Positions 17,069 through 24,183 of a stretch of 64,000 bases of DNA are shown here, one piece after another. The notes beneath the pieces were generated by a model, which had not been told where the DNA came from, did not search any database, and saw nothing but the letters and a program-made list of their open reading frames with translations. Both the position numbers and the translations under genes were made by a program. Position 1 is the first letter of the stretch; each line of letters opens with the position of its first letter. The stretch lies in NCBI RefSeq assembly GCF_004332155.1, contig NZ_SJDV01000003.1:310001-374000 (forward strand), given 5' to 3'. The stretch comes from Gramella sp. KN1008. Lineage in GTDB: Bacteria > Bacteroidota > Bacteroidia > Flavobacteriales > Flavobacteriaceae.

Positions 17069-17568
17069 TATAATAGTGTTTTCAATGCGGCAAGATAATC
17101 TGGCTCGTTATCTATATTTGAAACCTGCTCTGAGTAGATCACGTGGCCATTCTCATTCAAAACTAACACTGCTCTTGAAAGAAGACCTTCCCAGGGACCA
17201 TCAATCATTTCCACTCCATAATCCTTACCGAAATTTCTTTCTCTAAAGTCAGACAAATTAACAATATTTTCCAGATTTTCACTTTTAGTGAACCTTTGCT
17301 GGGCGAAGGGGAGGTCCCGTGATATACATAGTACGCTAACATTTTCCAGTTCGGCCGCCTTGTTGCTGAAATTTCGTACAGATTTGGCGCACACACCGGT
17401 ATCTATACTTGGGAATATATTCATGATAAGCCTCTTTCCTTTAAAATCTTCCAGATTTACGATAGAAAGCTCTTGGTTAATTAGTTCAAAATGTGGTGCT
17501 TTTTCATCCAGGGAAGGAAGACTGCCATAGGTGGTTACCTTTTCACCTCCAAATTCAATTATCGCCAT
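17068..17568 (-). CDS. tpx: thiol peroxidase (Tpx) lacking the usual resolving cysteine
   Basis: The 166-aa atypical 2-Cys peroxiredoxin reduces lipid and organic hydroperoxides. Peroxidatic Cys60 is present in FPSIDTGVCAKSVR. The counterpart of E. coli Cys82 is Cys81 (LCISRDLPFAQQRF). The partner corresponding to E. coli Cys95, expected right after QQRF, is Thr94 here, so the normal intramolecular disulfide cannot form. It may work as a 1-Cys enzyme or use Cys81. The rest (SNIDNEPDYLAAL) is standard. It shares a 1-bp stop/start overlap with the dgkA-like gene. Confidence 0.93.
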   Translation of the reverse strand: MAIIEFGGEKVTTYGSLPSLDEKAPHFELINQELSIVNLEDFKGKRLIMNIFPSIDTGVCAKSVRNFSNKAAELENVSVLCISRDLPFAQQRFTKSENLENIVNLSDFRERNFGKDYGVEMIDGPWEGLLSRAVLVLNENGHVIYSEQVSNIDNEPDYLAALKTLL

Positions 17569-17641
17569 AACAATTGGTTTATCAGAAACATAAATTTAGA
17601 AGATTGTGAATGGCTTATTACTAAAATTTTCATAAAACAAT

Positions 17642-17674
17642 AAAAGGCTGTTTTCCTAAGAAAAACAGCCTTTT
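17642..17674 (-). terminator. terminator of the peroxiredoxin-thioredoxin operon
   Basis: Stem AAAAGGCTGTTTT (17642-17654) / AAAACAGCCTTTT (17662-17674). It lies 21 bp after the DUF6952 stop (17695) and the AT arms provide T-runs on both strands, so it may also serve as insulation before tpx. Confidence 0.8.
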
Positions 17675-17694
17675 CAATTTGATTCAAAAGGAAT

Positions 17695-17943
17695 CTAGCG
17701 GTCTATTGAGCCTAGAACCTTTTGGGCAAAACTATTGGCAGCATCCCTTTCCGGGGTACCATCCTGTATCATTTTATGAACTTCCACAGCGCCGCAAAGA
17801 TTGGTAAGCAATTCACCTATTACGTCCATTTCTTCTTCAGAAACCGAGCGGTGTTCGGTGAAATTTTCTAGCACCTCTATGGTGTGCTCCAGCTTTTCAA
17901 CCTCATTGTTCTTCTGCAGATGTCTAATTACTGGTAACTTCAT
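17695..17943 (-). CDS. DUF6952-type small protein
   Basis: The 82-aa acidic, helical cytosolic protein starts at the ATG at 17943 (MKLPVIRHLQ). It has one cysteine (NLCGAVEVHKMIQ) and no catalytic motif. It overlaps the 3' end of the thioredoxin gene by 20 bp, so translation is likely coupled. The order peroxiredoxin-thioredoxin-this protein recurs in flavobacteria, which suggests a redox-linked partner, but no activity is known. Confidence 0.8.
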   Translation of the reverse strand: MKLPVIRHLQKNNEVEKLEHTIEVLENFTEHRSVSEEEMDVIGELLTNLCGAVEVHKMIQDGTPERDAANSFAQKVLGSIDR

Positions 17944-18238
17944 CAACTAAGTTTTTTAGCTGGTCAAACTTATTTGTTTGAACCTGATTTTTAAAACTTC
18001 CATTTTTGAATGTTGCGAAGGTTGGCAGGTTATCTACCTTGGCCAGTTTTCTTGATTCCGGGAATTTCTCGGCATCTACCAACACGAATTGCGCATTCTC
18101 ATGCTCAGAAGCCAGTTTTTTGAATTTCGGCTTCATAAGTCGGCAGTTACCACACCATCCGGCCATATACTGAACCACTACGGTATCGTTGCTACTTACT
18201 AATTCGCTTAAGTTATCCTGATCTAATTCCTTAATCAT
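17924..18238 (-). CDS. thioredoxin-family protein (CGNC active site)
   Basis: The 104-aa cytosolic thioredoxin fold has the active site W-CGNC at 28-32 in place of the classical CGPC, followed by KPKF and the cis-proline segment NLPTF. It has no signal peptide. The Asn instead of Pro should raise its redox potential compared with E. coli Trx. It lies 13 bp after the peroxiredoxin gene, so it is the natural reductant for that enzyme and might also serve ArsC. Overlaps the next gene by 20 bp. Confidence 0.92.
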   Translation of the reverse strand: MIKELDQDNLSELVSSNDTVVVQYMAGWCGNCRLMKPKFKKLASEHENAQFVLVDAEKFPESRKLAKVDNLPTFATFKNGSFKNQVQTNKFDQLKNLVDEVTSN

Positions 18239-18251
18239 AGCAATTTTTTAT

Positions 18252-18890
18252 TTAGTTTAAACTTAGGTAGTTCGCAACACCTTCTCTGTCGGCGTTCATC
18301 GCTTCCTTACCTTCTTCCCAGTTTGCAGGACAAACTTCTCCTTTTTCCTGTACGTGGGTGTAAGCATCAATAAGTCTAAGGAATTCGTTTACATTTCTTC
18401 CAAGTGGCATATGGTTAACACTTTCGTGGAAGATAGTTCCTTCTTCATCGATAAGGTAAGTTGCACGGTAAGTTACGTTATCTCCCTCTACAGTTAATGC
18501 TCCTGTTTCCTCATCGTAAGTTTCGTTCATGATATCAAGGATATCAAGTCTTGAGCTTAGATTACGGTTAGAGTCTGCAAGGATAGGATAAGTAACGCCT
18601 TCAATACCACCATTATCTTTTGGAGTATTTAGCCATGCAAAATGAACCTCAGGTGTGTCACAAGACGCTCCGATCACCATAACATTCCTTTTTTCAAACT
18701 CTTCAAGAGCTTTTTGAAAGGCATGAAGTTCTGTGGGGCAAACAAAGGTGAAATCTTTTGGGTACCAGAAAAGCAATACTTTCTTATTGTTCTTCTGAGC
18801 TTCTTCCAAAACGTTTATTTTGAAAGTGTCTCCCATTTCGTTCATAGCGTCTACGCTAAGATTTGGAAATTTTTTTCCGACTAAAGCCAT
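18252..18890 (-). CDS. 2-Cys peroxiredoxin (AhpC/Prx1 type)
   Basis: The 212-aa cytosolic peroxidase reduces H2O2 and organic peroxides. Peroxidatic Cys51 lies in FTFVCPTELHAF, and the resolving Cys187 in GEVCPANW, so it is a typical 2-Cys dimer. The last residues carry the extended helix seen in overoxidation-sensitive forms. First gene of a three-gene operon with its thioredoxin partner; a near-consensus promoter lies about 50 bp upstream. Confidence 0.95.
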   Translation of the reverse strand: MALVGKKFPNLSVDAMNEMGDTFKINVLEEAQKNNKKVLLFWYPKDFTFVCPTELHAFQKALEEFEKRNVMVIGASCDTPEVHFAWLNTPKDNGGIEGVTYPILADSNRNLSSRLDILDIMNETYDEETGALTVEGDNVTYRATYLIDEEGTIFHESVNHMPLGRNVNEFLRLIDAYTHVQEKGEVCPANWEEGKEAMNADREGVANYLSLN

Positions 18891-18937
18891 ATTGTTAGAT
18901 TGTTTTTAATTAAACTTTTTCTCTTTTTCTTCGGGTA

Positions 18938-18967
18938 CAAATTTATAAACTAAGCTCGTTTTTTAAA
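18938..18967 (-). promoter_or_regulatory. promoter of the peroxiredoxin operon
   Basis: Minus strand: TTTA (18967-18964), 18-nt spacer, TAAATTTG (18945-18938), matching the TAnnTTTG Bacteroidetes -7 box exactly. It leaves a leader of about 40 nt before the ATG at 18890. Confidence 0.55.
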
Positions 18968-19094
18968 CCTGTGAAAATTCTAAAATTTTATCGTCTAATA
19001 GGATTTGATTATAGCTTATGTCAATTTCAATAAGAGGATTCTATAATTGTCAAATTATCAGGTTTTTACCAGCTGTTTTGAAGATTTCTCAATA

Positions 19095-20567
19095 TTATTT
19101 ACTGCTCAACATTTTAATTTTTATTCGGAAAGCTGCGAACAATAAGGTCATGAACGGACTCATATAATTGAAAAAAGCATATCCGGCATAAGAAAGCACA
19201 GGCACTCCCAGTACTCCACTATGATAAGCTCCACAGGTATTCCATGGAACGAGCACTGAAGTAACTGTTCCTGAATCCTCAAGACTACGGCTCAGATTCT
19301 CAGGTGCAAGGCCTTTGTCTTTAAATGCTTTGGAGAACATTTTACCCGGTACCACAATCGCAAGATATTGATCTGAGGCCGTAACATTCAGCGCAAGACA
19401 GCTGAACACGGTACTTGCAAATAACCCAAAGGTGGTATGAAAAAGATTTAGTAAAGCTTTACTTATTGTTGAAAGAGCGCCTATAGCTTCCATAATTCCG
19501 CCAAATACCATCGCGCAGATGATCAACCAGATGGTTCCAAGCATCCCGGCCATTCCACTTGCCGCAAAAAGGTCGTTCAATGCTTCAGAATCTGTTTCCA
19601 CGGCGGTATCTACCGTGATGGCATTCATTATGCCTTTATAGCCACTAATAAAATTCAGTTTATCCATTCCGCTTACCGCCAGCACAATATCCGGCTGGGC
19701 GATCAATGCGGCAACAGCTCCCAGCAAAGTACCTATTAATAGGGCTATTAAGGGGGAGGTTTTTTTAACGATGAGGTAAATAACTATTACCGGCACCAGG
19801 AACAACCATGGGCTAATATTAAAAGACGCATCGATGGAATTCAAAATATCTGTAGTGTCTGTGGCGCCTTGAGTATTTATATTAAGACCTATAATTATAA
19901 AAGCAATCAGAGTTATGGTAATTGTGGGAACCGTAGTAAGTGCCATATACCGGATATGCGTAAAGAGGTCAGTTCCTGCCATGGCCGGTGCAAGATTTGT
20001 AGTATCGCTTAGCGGAGACATCTTGTCTCCAAAATAGGCTCCCGAAAGTATTGCTCCTGCCGTCATTCCCAGCGAAATATCTAGTGCGTCTGCGATGCCA
20101 ATCAATGCGATTCCCACAGTAGCCGAGGTTGTCCAGCTGCTTCCTGTTGCCAGCGAGATCACTGAACAGATTATAACACAGGCCGCCAGAAAAATGGTAG
20201 GATTCAGAATCTGAAGTCCATAATAGATCATGGTAGGAATTATACCGCTTATCAGCCAGGTTCCGGCCAGTGCTCCAACCATAAGAAGTATAAGGATGGC
20301 TCCCGCTGTGCTCTGGATATTACGGGCCACCTCGTCTATCATATCATCGAATTTCACCTTGTTGAAAAATCCAACGATCGCCGCAACTGCTCCTCCCATA
20401 AGGAGTATGAACTGGTTTGAACCGCTTAAGGCGTCATCACCATATACAAAAACATTGAAAGCAAGCATCCCTATAAGGGCAATAACAGGAATGAGAGCTT
20501 CCCAGATATTCAATTCTCTGTTCTCAATAACTGGTTCATTTTCAGGATTAGCCGTAGAGTTTTCCAT
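19095..20567 (-). CDS. nhaC: NhaC-family Na+/H+ antiporter
   Basis: The 490-aa inner-membrane protein has 11-12 hydrophobic segments. Conserved blocks of the NhaC family are visible: ATGSSWTTSATVGIALIGI (about 142-160), SGAYFGDKMSPLSDTTNLAP (about 178-197) and, near the end, VPWNTCGAYHSGVLGVP. It exchanges Na+ (or malate/lactate in some homologues) for H+, fitting a marine habitat. Monocistronic; 125 bp with a strong hairpin separates it from the PLP gene upstream. Confidence 0.92.
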   Translation of the reverse strand: MENSTANPENEPVIENRELNIWEALIPVIALIGMLAFNVFVYGDDALSGSNQFILLMGGAVAAIVGFFNKVKFDDMIDEVARNIQSTAGAILILLMVGALAGTWLISGIIPTMIYYGLQILNPTIFLAACVIICSVISLATGSSWTTSATVGIALIGIADALDISLGMTAGAILSGAYFGDKMSPLSDTTNLAPAMAGTDLFTHIRYMALTTVPTITITLIAFIIIGLNINTQGATDTTDILNSIDASFNISPWLFLVPVIVIYLIVKKTSPLIALLIGTLLGAVAALIAQPDIVLAVSGMDKLNFISGYKGIMNAITVDTAVETDSEALNDLFAASGMAGMLGTIWLIICAMVFGGIMEAIGALSTISKALLNLFHTTFGLFASTVFSCLALNVTASDQYLAIVVPGKMFSKAFKDKGLAPENLSRSLEDSGTVTSVLVPWNTCGAYHSGVLGVPVLSYAGYAFFNYMSPFMTLLFAAFRIKIKMLSSK

Positions 20568-20588
20568 GCAGTGATTTTAAAAAATGAA

Positions 20589-20616
20589 ACCTCACAGGTT
20601 TCCGAACCTGTGAGGT
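20589..20616. terminator. strong palindromic hairpin between nhaC and the PLP gene
   Basis: Perfect 12-bp stem ACCTCACAGGTT / AACCTGTGAGGT with a TCCG tetraloop; on the minus strand it is followed after four bases by a T-rich run (20586-20578), so it can terminate the gene at 20693-21907. The plus strand also has a T-rich tail. The same sequence type is, to my knowledge, a recurrent intergenic hairpin in flavobacterial genomes. Confidence 0.7.
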
Positions 20617-20692
20617 CTTTTTATTTTTAATATTAAGAATTTTCCATTTTAGTCGCGTAATTTTACGACTTTCGGCTTAATCCTGCAAAATT

Positions 20693-21907
20693 TTAAACCA
20701 TTTCGGTATTAAGAACGCCAACTTCTACCATACATTCCTTCATCATTTCATAGGTTCTTTCAATATCATTATCCAGGCCTATGGAGAAACGGATAAGGCC
20801 GTCACTTAATCCCATTTCTTTCTGTTCCTCTTCAGGAATCTCTGAAGAAGTTGAAGTTCCGGGTGCGCTGAAAAGGGTTTTGTAAAAACCAAGGCTTACT
20901 GCAAGATATCCCAGGTTGCGCTTCTGCATAAGTTCCATAAGCTCATTAGCCTTATCAAGAGAACCTACATCTATGGTAAGCATTCCGCCGAAACCATAGG
21001 ACTCATTCATCAGCCTTTTGAAGGTCTCATGACCCGGGTGGGATTTAAGTCCGGGATAAACCGTCTTAAAACCGTCTTCCTGGAATTTCCTTGCCAGGGA
21101 CATCGCATTATGGCTGTGCTGCTTCATGCGAATGTGAAGCGTTCTCAGGTTCTTAAGTATAGAGGCTGCTCTAAGGCTATCCATGGTTGGGCCTAGCAAC
21201 ATGGCTGCCCCATCATTTACATTTCTAAGATCGTTGATAAAATCCTTTGTTCCGCAAACTACGCCACCTACGGTATCACTGCTACCATTAATGAATTTTG
21301 TCAAACTGTGTATCACCACATCAGCTCCTAGTTTTGCAGGGCTAATGGAAAGGGGTGAAAATGTATTGTCTACTACTAGTTTCAGGTTATTTAATCCTGC
21401 TATTTCTGAGAGTTTTTCCAGGTCTGCGATCTCCAGTAGCGGGTTGCTAACGGTTTCACAATAGAGCACTTTAGTATTTTTCTGAACCGCTGCTTCTACT
21501 GCTTCGGTTTTTGTAATGTCAACAAAAGTGGTCTGGATGCCGAACTTTGGTGCGAAATTTTTCAGAAACGCATAGGTTCCTCCATATACTGTCCTGCTGC
21601 ATACAATATGGTCGCCGGCATTGCATAGTTGCATGAGTACCGAGGTAATAGCTCCCATTCCCGATGCGGCAACATTGGCAGTTTCTGTACCTTCCATTGC
21701 GGCAAGTGCCTCTCCAAGATACAGGTTGGATGGTGAGGAGTGCCTGGAATACAGGTAACAACCTTCAGCATTCCCCTCGAAGGTATCGAACATGGTCTTT
21801 GCTGAAAGGAAAGTATAGGTGGACGAATCGGAAATAGACGGATTCACTCCACCAAATTCCCCAAAATATTGTAGATCCTGAATGCGATCTGCTGGCTTAT
21901 ATTTCAT
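20693..21907 (-). CDS. Cys/Met-metabolism PLP enzyme (methionine gamma-lyase-like)
   Basis: The 404-aa gamma-family PLP enzyme forms a Schiff base at Lys204 (HSLTKFINGSSDTVGG). The PLP-phosphate and substrate segments YSRHSSPSNLYLGEALAA (53-70), SGMGAI (82-87) and the C-terminal SIGLDNDIER are present. The family covers methionine gamma-lyase, cystathionine gamma-synthase and cystathionine lyases; sequence alone does not fix which. The divergent Lrp-type regulator 155 bp away suggests amino-acid-responsive control and favours a catabolic (methionine gamma-lyase) role. A second, shorter paralogue is at 52058-53212. Confidence 0.85.
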   Translation of the reverse strand: MKYKPADRIQDLQYFGEFGGVNPSISDSSTYTFLSAKTMFDTFEGNAEGCYLYSRHSSPSNLYLGEALAAMEGTETANVAASGMGAITSVLMQLCNAGDHIVCSRTVYGGTYAFLKNFAPKFGIQTTFVDITKTEAVEAAVQKNTKVLYCETVSNPLLEIADLEKLSEIAGLNNLKLVVDNTFSPLSISPAKLGADVVIHSLTKFINGSSDTVGGVVCGTKDFINDLRNVNDGAAMLLGPTMDSLRAASILKNLRTLHIRMKQHSHNAMSLARKFQEDGFKTVYPGLKSHPGHETFKRLMNESYGFGGMLTIDVGSLDKANELMELMQKRNLGYLAVSLGFYKTLFSAPGTSTSSEIPEEEQKEMGLSDGLIRFSIGLDNDIERTYEMMKECMVEVGVLNTEMV

Positions 21908-21923
21908 AATGAATAGCTTTAAT

Positions 21924-21937
21924 CTTCAAAATTGAAG
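21924..21937. promoter_or_regulatory. candidate Lrp-type operator
   Basis: Perfect inverted repeat CTTCAA-AA-TTGAAG located 17 bp upstream of the PLP gene start and in the divergent region shared with the Lrp-family regulator. A symmetric AT-centred site fits Lrp/AsnC proteins, but only position and symmetry support it. Confidence 0.4.
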
Positions 21938-22062
21938 AGAAATGGTTGTAAAAACAATGATATTCATCAGTTGCAGAAAATAAAACTACCTAATTACATG
22001 TCTATGGATTATAAATCTATTTTTGCCATGAATATTTCTTTGATAGTGAAAATTTATAACCG

Positions 22063-22521
22063 ATGAAAATTGATAATCTTGATAAAAGGATACTTAAGCA
22101 TCTGCAAGCAGATAGTAAAAAGACCAATAAGGAGATCTCAAACGATCTTGGACTTTCGGTCACAGCGGTTTACGAACGAATTCGGAAAATGGAAAGAGAA
22201 GGTGTGATTTCTAAATATGTGGCGATCCTGGATCCTGACAAGATTGATAAAGGTTTTATGGTGCTTTGCCAGATCAAACTCATTCAGCATAAGAAAGATT
22301 TTTTAACCCGATTTGAGAAAGAGGTTACAAGTCTTCCGGAGGTGATTGAATGTTTTCATGTGAGTGGTGATTATGATTATATTTTAAAGGTCCTGGTCAA
22401 GGATATGGATGCTTATCGTGAATTTATGGTGACGAAGCTTACAACCCTGGACCATATAGGTAGTACCACGAGTATTTTTACTATTAATAAAGTAAAGGAA
22501 ACCACAAGTATTAGCCTGTAG
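22063..22521 (+). CDS. Lrp/AsnC-family transcriptional regulator
   Basis: The 152-aa protein has an N-terminal winged helix-turn-helix (LDKRILKHLQADSKKTNKEI, with TAVYERIRKMEREGVI as recognition part, about residues 4-55) and a C-terminal RAM ligand-binding domain with GDYDYILKVLVKDMDAYREF (about 104-123). It senses an amino acid and probably controls the divergent PLP lyase and itself. A TATTTTTG -7 box is seen at 22018-22025, with no clear -33 partner. Confidence 0.94.
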   Translation: MKIDNLDKRILKHLQADSKKTNKEISNDLGLSVTAVYERIRKMEREGVISKYVAILDPDKIDKGFMVLCQIKLIQHKKDFLTRFEKEVTSLPEVIECFHVSGDYDYILKVLVKDMDAYREFMVTKLTTLDHIGSTTSIFTINKVKETTSISL

Positions 22522-22554
22522 TTCTTAAATTTTTATCAACTGAGTAGTCTTGCA

Positions 22555-22585
22555 TTGGTCATTGTAGAGAATAGTCGTACTTTTA
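22555..22585 (+). promoter_or_regulatory. lpdA promoter
   Basis: TTG (22555-22557), 20-nt spacer, TACTTTTA (22578-22585): one base from the TAnnTTTG consensus. Leader of about 30 nt to the ATG at 22623. Confidence 0.5.
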
Positions 22586-22622
22586 CGGTCAATTTGTTAA
22601 AAAATCAGTAAAACAGACAATT

Positions 22623-24026
22623 ATGAGTACATATGATGTTGCAGTTATAGGATCAGGACCCGGTGGATATGTAGCCGCCATTCGTTGCGCCCAGCTGGGT
22701 ATGAAAACTGCGATCATAGAAAAATATTCCACGCTTGGTGGAACATGCCTTAATGTTGGGTGTATTCCAAGTAAGGCGCTTTTAGATTCGTCTCACCACT
22801 ATCATGATGCGATTGCACATTTTGAAGAGCATGGGATTGAAATTCCTGGTGAGGTAAAACTGAATCTTGAGAAAATGATGGAACGTAAAGCTTCTGTGGT
22901 AAGCCAGACTTGCGACGGGGTAAAGTTCCTTATGGATAAAAATAAGATCGATGTTTATGAAGGAGTGGGTTCATTTAAAGACAAAACTCACATTAACATC
23001 GATAAAGACGGTGAAACCCAAACCATCGAGGCGAAAAAGACAATTATTGCCACGGGTTCCAAACCGGCTAACCTTCCTTTTATCGAACTGGATAAGGAAA
23101 GGGTGATCACTTCCACTGAGGCTTTAAAGCTGAAGGAAGTGCCAAAGCATATGATCGTGATTGGAGGAGGAGTTATAGGGCTTGAATTAGGACAGGTTTA
23201 CCGTCGTCTTGGGGCCGAGGTGACTGTTGTAGAATTCCTTGACAGGATTATCCCAACGATGGATAGTGCCCTGTCAAAAGAACTTCAGAAAGTATTGAAG
23301 AAACAGGGAATTAAATTCCATACCAGCACCAAGGTAAAATCGGTTGAAAGAAATGGTGATGAGATCACTATTAAAGCCGATGACAAGAAAGATAAGGAGA
23401 TCGAGTTAAAAGGAGATTACTGTCTTGTTTCAGTTGGGCGCCGTCCTTATACAGATGGACTGAATGCTGAAGCTGCCGGTGTGAAGCTTGATGATAAGGG
23501 TAGGGTTGAAGTGAACGATCATCTTCAAACAAACGTAGAAAATATTTATGCTATTGGAGATGTGGTTCGCGGAGCCATGCTTGCTCATAAAGCTGAAGAG
23601 GAAGGCACCATGGTCGCAGAACTTATAGCCGGACAGAAGCCTCATATTGATTATAACCTGATTCCGGGTGTGGTTTATACCTGGCCTGAGGTTGCGGCGG
23701 TAGGAAAGACTGAAGAACAATTGAAGGAAGAAGGGGTGAAATACAAAGAAGGTAAATTCCCCATGCGTGCCCTTGGTCGCTCCAGAGCCAGCGGAGACAT
23801 TGACGGACTTGTTAAGATCCTTGCTGATGAAAAGACCGATGAGGTGCTTGGAGTTCATATGATAGGAGCCAGAACAGCAGATCTTATTGCAGAAGCGGTT
23901 ACCGCGATGGAGTTCAGGGCATCTGCCGAAGATATTTCAAGGATGAGCCATGCGCACCCAACCTATGCCGAGGCTGTGAAGGAAGCTGCACTGGCAGCTA
24001 CCGAGAACAGGCCGTTGCATATATAA
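22623..24026 (+). CDS. lpdA: dihydrolipoyl dehydrogenase (E3)
   Basis: The 467-aa FAD enzyme reoxidises dihydrolipoamide in pyruvate/2-oxoglutarate dehydrogenase complexes and the glycine cleavage system, passing electrons to NAD+. FAD motif GSGPGGYVAAI (10-20), redox cysteines in GGTCLNVGC (Cys42, Cys47), NAD motif VIGGGVIGLELG (about 176-187), second FAD motif YAIGDV (about 304-309) and the catalytic His-Glu in SHAHPTYAEA (about 440-449) are all present. Full family length. No other subunit of a dehydrogenase complex is nearby, so it serves several complexes. Confidence 0.97.
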   Translation: MSTYDVAVIGSGPGGYVAAIRCAQLGMKTAIIEKYSTLGGTCLNVGCIPSKALLDSSHHYHDAIAHFEEHGIEIPGEVKLNLEKMMERKASVVSQTCDGVKFLMDKNKIDVYEGVGSFKDKTHINIDKDGETQTIEAKKTIIATGSKPANLPFIELDKERVITSTEALKLKEVPKHMIVIGGGVIGLELGQVYRRLGAEVTVVEFLDRIIPTMDSALSKELQKVLKKQGIKFHTSTKVKSVERNGDEITIKADDKKDKEIELKGDYCLVSVGRRPYTDGLNAEAAGVKLDDKGRVEVNDHLQTNVENIYAIGDVVRGAMLAHKAEEEGTMVAELIAGQKPHIDYNLIPGVVYTWPEVAAVGKTEEQLKEEGVKYKEGKFPMRALGRSRASGDIDGLVKILADEKTDEVLGVHMIGARTADLIAEAVTAMEFRASAEDISRMSHAHPTYAEAVKEAALAATENRPLHI

Positions 24027-24046
24027 TTTTGACAGATCTTACGATG

Positions 24047-24072
24047 GAGCCTGTGCTGAGCTTAGTCGAAGC
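24047..24072. repeat. dispersed intergenic repeat, GTGCTGAGC..GTCGAAGCAC type
   Basis: An imperfect palindrome with outer arms GTGCT / AGCAC. The sequence type (GTGCTTCGACT..GCTCAGCAC on the other strand) is widespread between genes of Bacteroidetes. Only one copy is in the window, so repeat status is from knowledge of related genomes. Confidence 0.5.
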
Positions 24073-24101
24073 ACTTGGGGTTACCAGAGATTAACAATAA
24101 T

Positions 24102-24131
24102 AAAACCACCCAATTCGGGTGGTTTTTCTTT
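24102..24131 (+). terminator. lpdA terminator
   Basis: Stem AAAACCACCC (24102-24111) / GGGTGGTTTT (24117-24126) with loop AATTC and a T-rich tail, 76 bp after lpdA. Confidence 0.85.
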
Positions 24132-24138
24132 TAAATAT

Positions 24139-24167
24139 GGTCATCCCGAATTTATTTCAGGATCTAA
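24139..24167. repeat. dispersed intergenic repeat, TCATCCCGAA..TTCAGGATCT type
   Basis: Imperfect inverted repeat ATCCCGAA / TTCAGGAT. Close to a palindromic repeat (TCATCC-GAA-TT-TTTCAGGATCT) that I know as common in Bacteroidetes intergenic DNA. It lies between the lpdA terminator and the convergent TPR gene. Confidence 0.5.
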
Positions 24168-24183
24168 TTTTAAGTGTAATAAA

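Noticed and set aside
22623..24026. lpdA as part of a local dehydrogenase-complex operon
   Set aside because: No E1 or E2 genes in the flanks; it has its own promoter and terminator.
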